A stretch of DNA of 64,000 bases from Qipengyuania gaetbuli (GTDB taxonomy: Bacteria; Pseudomonadota; Alphaproteobacteria; Sphingomonadales; Sphingomonadaceae). Position numbers and translations under genes: made by a program. Below are positions 56,613 through 64,000 of this stretch, one piece after another. The notes under the pieces are model-generated. The model was not told the DNA's origin and searched no databases. It saw only the letters and a program-made list of their open reading frames with translations. The first letter of the stretch is position 1; every line of letters begins with the position of its first letter. The stretch spans positions 434,001 to 498,000 of the forward strand of contig NZ_WTYF01000004.1 of the NCBI RefSeq assembly GCF_009827315.1. The letters are read 5' to 3'.

Positions 56613-57670
56613 CAGTGTGCCTCCTTCATGGCGCCGATACTGTCATGCTTGAGGGCCAGCGCACAGGCCCCGCGAGCCATCGACAGGAAATTTGCGTCCC
56701 CGCGGTCGGTCCGCTCGACGAAAGCGGCGCTGAAAACGGCGGTCGAAAGGCCGTGCAGGATACCCCTGCGGTAATCGGCGTGGATGCCTGCGCGGGTCAG
56801 CGACACCCCGCGCCTCTCCATTTCCGCAAGATAGAGATCGAGCAATTCATCCTCATGCGCGAGCCCGAGCTCGCCGATCCCGCAGCCGAGAAAATAGCCG
56901 ATGTCCGTCATGGCCATCCCCGGTGCCACGGTCTGCCAGTCGAGAATGGCGACAGGTTCCGCTCCGCCCCGAATGTCGAACAGCATGTTGTCGAGGCGGA
57001 AGTCGCCGTGGATCAGGCACTGGTGCCGATGCTGCTGGTGTATCTGCGAGCCGTAATCCTCGGCGAACTCCTCGCACACAGTCATGAACTCGGGCTCCAG
57101 GGTGTCCTTGTACCGCTCGCGGAAGATGGCCTGTGCATGCGGGTACATCAGCGCCACGCGCTCGGCGACGGCTGGAGAAGGGACAATCCATTCGGCCTCG
57201 ATTATCGAAGTCTTGCCCCAGCTGGGTGCGTGGATTGCAGCGGCCTGCCGGATTGCCGCGCGCGCATCGTCAAGCGTGCAACCGGCGATCTGGTCTCCTT
57301 GCCGCGCCGGACCGAGATCCTCGAAAATCAGGCAGAACCGATGGCCTTCCTCGCATGTGGCGGCAAAGTGCACTTGCGGCACGCGGACATCCAACTGCGG
57401 CGCGACGTCGCAGTAGAACAATACTTCCTTGCGATAGAGCCCGAACATCGCGGCGGTTTCGCGGCTCGTGGCATCGGCCGCGGGGAATTTGCCCGCCAGT
57501 GTTGCCGGGACCGAAGCATCGACTTCGGGGCCCTCCAGCGTGAAGCGGGCGCTGTCGCCAACCTGTCCGGTGCCGATGTGCTTCCACGATACACGGGTTA
57601 TCTCCGAACCGAGCATCGCGGACAGCCATGGCGCCGTCACCTCATCCGGATGGACCGGGAATTCTGCCAT
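56612..57670 (-). CDS. APH/ecdysteroid-kinase-like phosphotransferase
   Basis: 352-residue protein-kinase-like-fold phosphotransferase. The catalytic loop is LIHGDFRLDNMLFD (HGDxxxxN) and the metal motif ILDWQT, with hinge LIFEDLGPARQG. These resemble aminoglycoside/choline/ecdysteroid kinases acting on small hydroxylated molecules. It is not an obvious antibiotic-resistance enzyme. First gene of a two-gene unit with the lipocalin-like protein. Confidence 0.85.
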   Translation of the reverse strand: MAEFPVHPDEVTAPWLSAMLGSEITRVSWKHIGTGQVGDSARFTLEGPEVDASVPATLAGKFPAADATSRETAAMFGLYRKEVLFYCDVAPQLDVRVPQVHFAATCEEGHRFCLIFEDLGPARQGDQIAGCTLDDARAAIRQAAAIHAPSWGKTSIIEAEWIVPSPAVAERVALMYPHAQAIFRERYKDTLEPEFMTVCEEFAEDYGSQIHQQHRHQCLIHGDFRLDNMLFDIRGGAEPVAILDWQTVAPGMAMTDIGYFLGCGIGELGLAHEDELLDLYLAEMERRGVSLTRAGIHADYRRGILHGLSTAVFSAAFVERTDRGDANFLSMARGACALALKHDSIGAMKEAH

Positions 57671-57756
57671 GCAATTCCTTCCTCTCCCCTAGGTAGAGAA
57701 AGCTAGCCACCGGAAAAGAACATGGCAATCGCAGCGCGTTATCGGTTGCGGACAGA

Positions 57757-60007
<2,251 letters not shown>

Positions 60008-60028
60008 TCAGTGACAACAGGGGGCTCG

Positions 60029-60460
60029 ATGCTGGAAGAACAAGAGCGCGATGAAGCGCCGTACAACGGGCCGGTCGACCTGCCCGACAGTTACGAGCCC
60101 GAGGACGACGACCAGGAACCGCACGGTCCGTCGCTGACGGATGACATCATGGCCCTGCTGGAAGACGGCAGGACCTATGCCGAGGCCGAAATGGCCTACC
60201 AGAAAAGCCGTGCGGCCTTTGCCGCAAACCGTTTCAAGGGCGCCATTGCTTTCGGGCTTGGCGCCTTTGGCGTTTTGCACCTCGCACTGATCGCCATGAC
60301 GGTGGGTCTAGTAATCGCGCTTGTACCGTTGGTCGGGCCCTGGATTGCCACCGCGATCGTGACCGCCGCACTGATCGGGCTGGGGCTGCTGTTCCTCAGC
60401 CTGCTGAAGACCCGCATCGACGAAATCCGCGATGCATTTTCGGATGGCAGCGATGAGTGA
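60029..60460 (+). CDS. YqjE-like holin-superfamily membrane protein
   Basis: 143 residues: an acidic proline-rich N-terminus, a short helix, then two membrane helices (FGLGAFGVLHLALIAMTVGL and WIATAIVTAALIGLGLLFLS), the phage-holin-3_6/YqjE pattern. The ATG at 60029 has AGGGGG five bases upstream; the GTG at 60011 lacks a site. 21 nt after the YqjD-like gene. Its end overlaps the next gene by 8 nt. Confidence 0.8.
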   Translation: MLEEQERDEAPYNGPVDLPDSYEPEDDDQEPHGPSLTDDIMALLEDGRTYAEAEMAYQKSRAAFAANRFKGAIAFGLGAFGVLHLALIAMTVGLVIALVPLVGPWIATAIVTAALIGLGLLFLSLLKTRIDEIRDAFSDGSDE

Positions 60461-60767
60461 TCGCAAGTCCCGAATGCTGGCCGACCGCCACCTGCGTAAT
60501 TCCGCCCGCGCGCTGGTGGAAGCCGATATCGAGAACCTGAAGGTCGGCTTCAACCAGAAGTCGCTGGGAGAACGCGCCTTCGACCGCGTCCGCGAAGGGG
60601 CGATCGACGTCTACGAAGAAGCGGTCGATGTCGCTGAAAACAACAAGGGCGCCCTCGCCGCCCTGCTTGCTGCCGTCATCGTATGGTTCGCGCGCAACCC
60701 GCTGCTGTCCTTGCTCGGGCTTGGCGAGGAAGAAGAGGACGAAGAGTCCCTCGAAGACGACGAATAG
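60453..60767 (+). CDS. Small membrane protein of the YqjD/E cluster
   Basis: 104 residues: N-terminal charged helix (RMLADRHLRNSARALVEADI), a single hydrophobic segment (ALAALLAAVIVWFARNPLLS) and a very acidic tail (EEEEDEESLEDDE). It takes the place of yqjK of the E. coli yqjCDEK group but is not clearly homologous. The start at 60453 overlaps the YqjE-like stop by 8 nt. Confidence 0.75.
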   Translation: MSDRKSRMLADRHLRNSARALVEADIENLKVGFNQKSLGERAFDRVREGAIDVYEEAVDVAENNKGALAALLAAVIVWFARNPLLSLLGLGEEEEDEESLEDDE

Positions 60768-60769
60768 AC

Positions 60770-60795
60770 GGAACGGCCCCGCCGGCTGAACCGTT
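60770..60795 (+). promoter_or_regulatory. Second EcfG promoter, before the DUF883-like gene
   Basis: GGAAC at 60770-60774 and CGTT at 60792-60795 with a 17-bp spacer. It starts two bases after the previous stop and lies 33 bp before the ATG at 60829. Confidence 0.72.
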
Positions 60796-60828
60796 GGTTC
60801 GATGCACACCAGATTTCGGAGAAACCCC

Positions 60829-61338
60829 ATGGCAGACAAGGCCACCAACAACGTCACTCCCATCAGCGCCGATAGCCAGCTCAGCGATGCCGAAAAGCGC
60901 GAACAGCTCCGCGCCCGCATCGCTGCAGGTGAACGTCGAAATAGCGAGCGCTCCTTCGCCGATCAGGCCAAGGATGTCGCGGACAGCGCGGTCGACTTTG
61001 CTAAGAAGCACCCGATCGCCACCGTTGCAGGTGCCGTCGCAGTCGGCCTCGCTATCGGCGCCATGACGCGTCGGGGGCGCGCGCTGGGGCGCCGCGGCGG
61101 CTCACTGGCAGCCTACGCCACCGAAGCCGCGATCGCCTATGGCCTTTCGATGATGGAAGGTGCCGGCGACAAGATCGAGGATTATTCCGACGCGGCAGGC
61201 ACGCAGGCCCGCCGCCTGAAGCGCGATGCCGGTTATCGCCTCGACACCATCGGCGATGCCATCGCCTCGGGCAGCCGCAAGGCAAGCCGCAAGTCCTCGC
61301 GAACGGTGCGAGACCTGAAGGCGCGCATCAGCCGCTAA
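60829..61338 (+). CDS. DUF883-like membrane-associated protein
   Basis: 169 residues: hydrophilic start, helix with SFADQAKDVADSAVDFAKKH, then the glycine-zipper membrane helix PIATVAGAVAVGLAIGAMTR and a basic C-terminal tail (RKASRKSSRTVRDLKARISR). This is a second YqjD/ElaB-type protein. GGAGA lies seven bases before the ATG. It has its own EcfG-type promoter. Confidence 0.78.
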   Translation: MADKATNNVTPISADSQLSDAEKREQLRARIAAGERRNSERSFADQAKDVADSAVDFAKKHPIATVAGAVAVGLAIGAMTRRGRALGRRGGSLAAYATEAAIAYGLSMMEGAGDKIEDYSDAAGTQARRLKRDAGYRLDTIGDAIASGSRKASRKSSRTVRDLKARISR

Positions 61339-61363
61339 CTCATACGTAATAGCTAGGCTCTAG

Positions 61364-61397
61364 AGCGGCGCGACGGGTTTGCCTGTCGCGCCGCTTT
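61364..61397 (+). terminator. Intrinsic terminator of the stress cluster
   Basis: An 11-bp stem AGCGGCGCGAC/GTCGCGCCGCT (61364-61374 with 61385-61395) and short TTT run. Confidence 0.7.
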
Positions 61398-61447
61398 CGC
61401 TATGGGCAGGGCAAATCTCCTCCCCAATTCGGAAAAAAGAACGGACC

Positions 61448-61678
61448 ATGGAAGAAAAAGAGAGCAAGCAGACGCTCTATCTGGTGATGGGCGGCCGCGT
61501 GACCGACCCGCGCAGCATGACCTTTGCCGACCCGGAAAGCATCCACGTCGCCGGCGTCTATTCCAGCTATGACGATGCCGAAAGCGCCTGGCGCGGCAAT
61601 GCCCAGCGCACGGTCGACGATGCGGAAATGAAATACGTCATCGTCCACCTGCACAAGCTGCTCGATCCCGAAGCCTGA
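61448..61678 (+). CDS. DUF4170 protein
   Basis: 76 residues resembling the alphaproteobacterial DUF4170 family: LYLVMGGRVTDPRSM, then VAGVYSSYDDAESAWRGNAQ and YVIVHLHKLLDPE. Function unknown. The start at 61448 matches the conserved N-terminus; a longer frame back to 61379 reads through the terminator and is rejected. Confidence 0.85.
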   Translation: MEEKESKQTLYLVMGGRVTDPRSMTFADPESIHVAGVYSSYDDAESAWRGNAQRTVDDAEMKYVIVHLHKLLDPEA

Positions 61679-61686
61679 CAACGGCC

Positions 61687-62163
61687 TTGGCCTACTCGAT
61701 CCGCCCCTATCAGGATTCCGATGCCGAGGAGCTGGCGGACGTATGCCGGGCGGCGATCCGCGGGATCGGGCCGGAAGCCTATTCGAATGACCAGGTAGAA
61801 GCGTGGCTCGCCCAGCACCCGGGCGCCGCGCTCTACCGTGAACGGGTCGCCAATGGCGCCACCATCTTCGTCGCTGCCGGCGAAGACGACGAGCCGGTCG
61901 CCTATGCTCTGCTCGAGCCGGACGGCCATCTCGACCACCTCTACAACCACCCCGCGCACACGCGCAAGGGGCTGGCGCTAAACCTGCTGGCGACAGCCTC
62001 GCTCTATGCGCGGCACCACGGGATCAAGCGGCTTTATACCGAGGCGAGCGACCTCGCCCGCCCCTCGTTCGAGGAAGCCGGTTACATCGCCACCGAAAAG
62101 CGCGAGTTCGAAATCGACGGCGTGCCGATCCACAACTGGGCGATGGAAAAGACCGTCGACTGA
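61687..62163 (+). CDS. GNAT-family N-acetyltransferase
   Basis: 158 residues of GNAT fold: IRPYQDSDAEELADVCRAAI, acetyl-CoA region LYNHPAHTRKGLALNLLATA (a variant of the Q/RxxGxG/A loop) and RPSFEEAGYIATEKREF. The substrate is unknown. The start is TTG at 61687, 8 nt after the DUF4170 stop, with no Shine-Dalgarno site and no nearby in-frame ATG, so expression probably relies on coupling. Confidence 0.87.
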   Translation: MAYSIRPYQDSDAEELADVCRAAIRGIGPEAYSNDQVEAWLAQHPGAALYRERVANGATIFVAAGEDDEPVAYALLEPDGHLDHLYNHPAHTRKGLALNLLATASLYARHHGIKRLYTEASDLARPSFEEAGYIATEKREFEIDGVPIHNWAMEKTVD

Positions 62164-62191
62164 CGCGCAGACCGATGGCCCCGCGCCACGA

Positions 62192-62659
62192 TCAGATGAA
62201 TTCGATCTTCTCGACGAGGTAGAACTTGTCGCCCGAAGGGACGGTCACTTCGACCTCGTCATCGACCTGCTTGCCAATGAGCGCGCGGGCGATCGGCGAA
62301 GTATAGGAAATCCGGCCCTTCGAAGCGTCCGCTTCGGTCTGGCCGACGATCTGGTACTTCACCGGCTTGTCGTTTTCGTCGAGCAGCGTGACTGTCGCAC
62401 CGAAGACAACCTTGTCGCCCGAAAGCGTGGTCGGATCGATGATCTGCGCACGGCTGATCTTGTCTTCCAGATCGCCGATCATGGCCTCTACCTGGCCCTG
62501 GCGTTCTTTGGCGGCGTGGTATTCGGCGTTTTCCGAAAGGTCGCCATGCGCGCGTGCTTCCTCGATCGCATCGACGATCTTCGGACGCTCCGCCCGCAGC
62601 ACCTTCAGGTCGGCAGTGAGCTTTTCATAGCCCTCGGCCAGCATCGGCACCTTGTCCAT
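62192..62659 (-). CDS. greA: Transcription elongation factor GreA
   Basis: 155 residues: N-terminal coiled coil ([20 protein letters not shown]) with the acidic tip [20 protein letters not shown] that enters the RNA polymerase secondary channel to stimulate transcript cleavage, and the C-terminal FKBP-like domain ([18 protein letters not shown]). The ATG at 62659 begins MDKVPML; the upstream reading is not conserved-looking. 114 nt after carB, a common alphaproteobacterial order. Confidence 0.95.
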   Translation of the reverse strand: MDKVPMLAEGYEKLTADLKVLRAERPKIVDAIEEARAHGDLSENAEYHAAKERQGQVEAMIGDLEDKISRAQIIDPTTLSGDKVVFGATVTLLDENDKPVKYQIVGQTEADASKGRISYTSPIARALIGKQVDDEVEVTVPSGDKFYLVEKIEFI

Positions 62660-62773
62660 CGAACCCCAATTCCTTCCTGCTCGCGCAATCTCCCGGGACA
62701 ATTCGAGCCCGGTCCGCAAGGTTAGCGGAGCCTCGGTCGCTCGGATGTGTGGGAGATACGCCGTGTGTTCTGG

Positions 62774-64000
62774 TCAGCTATAATAGTCTTGCAATGAACG
62801 CACTTCAAGCTGCTCGGTAGAAACCTCGGCAATCGCGCGTGCGGCAGCGAGGCTGGCGGCAGCAGTCGTGTAGTACGGCAGCTTCTTTTCGAGGGCGGCC
62901 ACACGGATCGACTGGCTGTCAAGCAGCGACTGCCAGCCCTCGGTCGTGTTGAAGATCAGGTGCACTTCGCCGTCGATGATGGCATCGACGATGTGCGGGC
63001 GACCTTCGGCAACCTTGTTGACCAGTTCGACCGCCAAGCCCTTGCCTGACAGGAAGCGCTGCGTGCCGCCGGTGGCGATGACGCGGAAGCCCTTGGCCAG
63101 CAGTGTTTCGACTGCAGGCAGGATCACTTCCTTGTCGCTGTCCTTGACCGACACGAACAGCGTACCGCCCTGCGGCAGCTTCATTCCCGCACCCAGCTGC
63201 GACTTGAGGAAAGCGGCGGGGAAATCGCGGTCGATACCCATGACTTCGCCGGTGCTCTTCATTTCGGGCGAAAGCACGGGGTCAGAGCCGGGGAAGCGAC
63301 TGAACGGGAACACGGCTTCCTTCACCGCCATGTGGTTCGGCTTCAGGTTGAACGGCTCGAAGTGCGAGAGCTTTTCACCCGCCATGACGCGCGCTGCGAT
63401 CTTGGCGACGGGTCGCCCGATGGCCTTGGCCACGAAGGGCACGGTGCGGCTGGCACGCGGGTTGACCTCGATCAGGTAGACCTCACCCTCCTTCACCGCG
63501 AACTGCACGTTCATCAGGCCGCGCACGTCGAGCGCACGGGCAAGCTCGGTCGCCTGGCGTTCCATCTCGTCGATGATGTCCTGCGGCAGGCTGTAGGGCG
63601 GCAGGGTGCAGGCGCTGTCGCCCGAGTGGACGCCGGCTTCCTCGATGTGTTGCATGACACCGGCGATGCGGACTTCCTCGCCATCGGAGATGACGTCGAC
63701 GTCGCACTCGACCGCGTCGCGCAGGTACTGGTCGACCAGCACCGGGCTGTCGCCCGACACGTTCACCGCGGTGTTGATGTAGTCGTCGAGCTGCGCCAGG
63801 CTGTCGACGATCTCCATCGCACGCCCGCCCAACACGTAGCTAGGGCGCAGCAGCACCGGATAGCCGATCCGCGCAGCAACGGCTGCTGCCTCGTCACGGC
63901 TTTTGGCGATGCCGTTTTCCGGCTGCTTGAGGTCGAGCTTGTTAACCAGCTTGGCAAAGCGTTCGCGGTCTTCGGCAAGGTCGATCGCATCGGGCGAAGT
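62774..64000 (-). CDS. carB: Carbamoyl-phosphate synthase large subunit, 3' part
   Basis: The gene continues beyond the window edge; the 408 visible C-terminal residues follow [20 protein letters not shown] without a start. They include the second ATP-grasp domain ([38 protein letters not shown]) and the C-terminal MGS-like regulatory domain ([26 protein letters not shown]). CarB joins bicarbonate, glutamine-derived ammonia and ATP to carbamoyl phosphate for arginine and pyrimidine synthesis. Confidence 0.97.
   Translation of the reverse strand, partial: TSPDAIDLAEDRERFAKLVNKLDLKQPENGIAKSRDEAAAVAARIGYPVLLRPSYVLGGRAMEIVDSLAQLDDYINTAVNVSGDSPVLVDQYLRDAVECDVDVISDGEEVRIAGVMQHIEEAGVHSGDSACTLPPYSLPQDIIDEMERQATELARALDVRGLMNVQFAVKEGEVYLIEVNPRASRTVPFVAKAIGRPVAKIAARVMAGEKLSHFEPFNLKPNHMAVKEAVFPFSRFPGSDPVLSPEMKSTGEVMGIDRDFPAAFLKSQLGAGMKLPQGGTLFVSVKDSDKEVILPAVETLLAKGFRVIATGGTQRFLSGKGLAVELVNKVAEGRPHIVDAIIDGEVHLIFNTTEGWQSLLDSQSIRVAALEKKLPYYTTAAASLAAARAIAEVSTEQLEVRSLQDYYS

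Overview
The window is a contiguous chromosomal segment of a high-GC alphaproteobacterium, most likely from the Sphingomonadales and close to the Erythrobacteraceae. Lineage pointers are an UrcA-family protein, a PEP-CTERM protein, an endonuclease-type MutL, two-subunit GlyRS, a RibB with a degenerate GTP-cyclohydrolase-like tail, a chloroplast-glutamyl-peptidase-like S9 peptidase, and three promoters of the alphaproteobacterial general-stress (EcfG) type. Genes are densely packed, often with ATGA, GTGA or TGATG overlaps. No insertion sequence, prophage, CRISPR array or rRNA operon is visible, so this is core chromosome with small lineage-specific inserts.

Layout. 1-6.7 kb: xerC, then the minus-strand group rsmI-yraN-gshB, a divergent LpoA-like lipoprotein, and parE with an overlapping small membrane-protein gene. 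6.7-16.2 kb: an alpha/beta-hydrolase-OsmC fusion, an ECF sigma factor coupled to a four-helix membrane protein, a MoxR ATPase and its VWA partner separated by an inverted soluble chemoreceptor, a NamZ-like muramidase with a DOMON-like protein, and tyrS. 16.3-26.2 kb: PilZ protein, MFS transporter coupled to cysK, S9 peptidase, acyl-CoA dehydrogenase with its MerR regulator, hisI, a candidate structured RNA, comF and an NDUFAF5-like methyltransferase. 26.2-36 kb: ppdK, glyQ-glyS, urcA, an XRE/membrane-protein cassette and two tandem GumN/TraB lipoproteins. 36-47.6 kb: rplY, a Tat-exported SDR, pth, a PEP-CTERM protein facing a TPR lipoprotein, ychF, an NPP-type phosphodiesterase, DUF1206, a glutaredoxin-MauE fusion, MaoC, a lipoprotein and mutL. 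47.8-53.6 kb: the complete cell-shape operon mreB-mreC-mreD-mrdA-rodA. 53.7-64 kb: tRNA-Lys(CTT), ribB-ribH, a lipocalin-like/phosphotransferase pair, eno, a YqjD/YqjE-like stress cluster, a DUF4170 protein, a GNAT enzyme, greA and the 3' part of carB.

The most interesting signals are: (1) ribB carries an N-terminal HTH domain, and three copies of ATGTGATA lie just upstream, suggesting a self-regulating riboflavin enzyme; (2) three GGAAC-N16/17-CGTT promoters each precede genes for small membrane proteins (DUF1206, the YqjD/E-like cluster and a DUF883-like gene), outlining a piece of the general stress regulon; (3) a perfect CsoR/RcnR-type palindrome abuts the glutaredoxin-MauE gene; (4) a MerR-type palindrome sits inside a 17-bp promoter spacer in front of the MerR-acyl-CoA dehydrogenase operon; (5) an unassigned intergenic region folds into a hairpin, a three-way junction and a terminator; (6) a four-codon ORF behind a strong hairpin appears coupled to the MFS transporter start. 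All family assignments come from reading the translated sequence. No database search was run.
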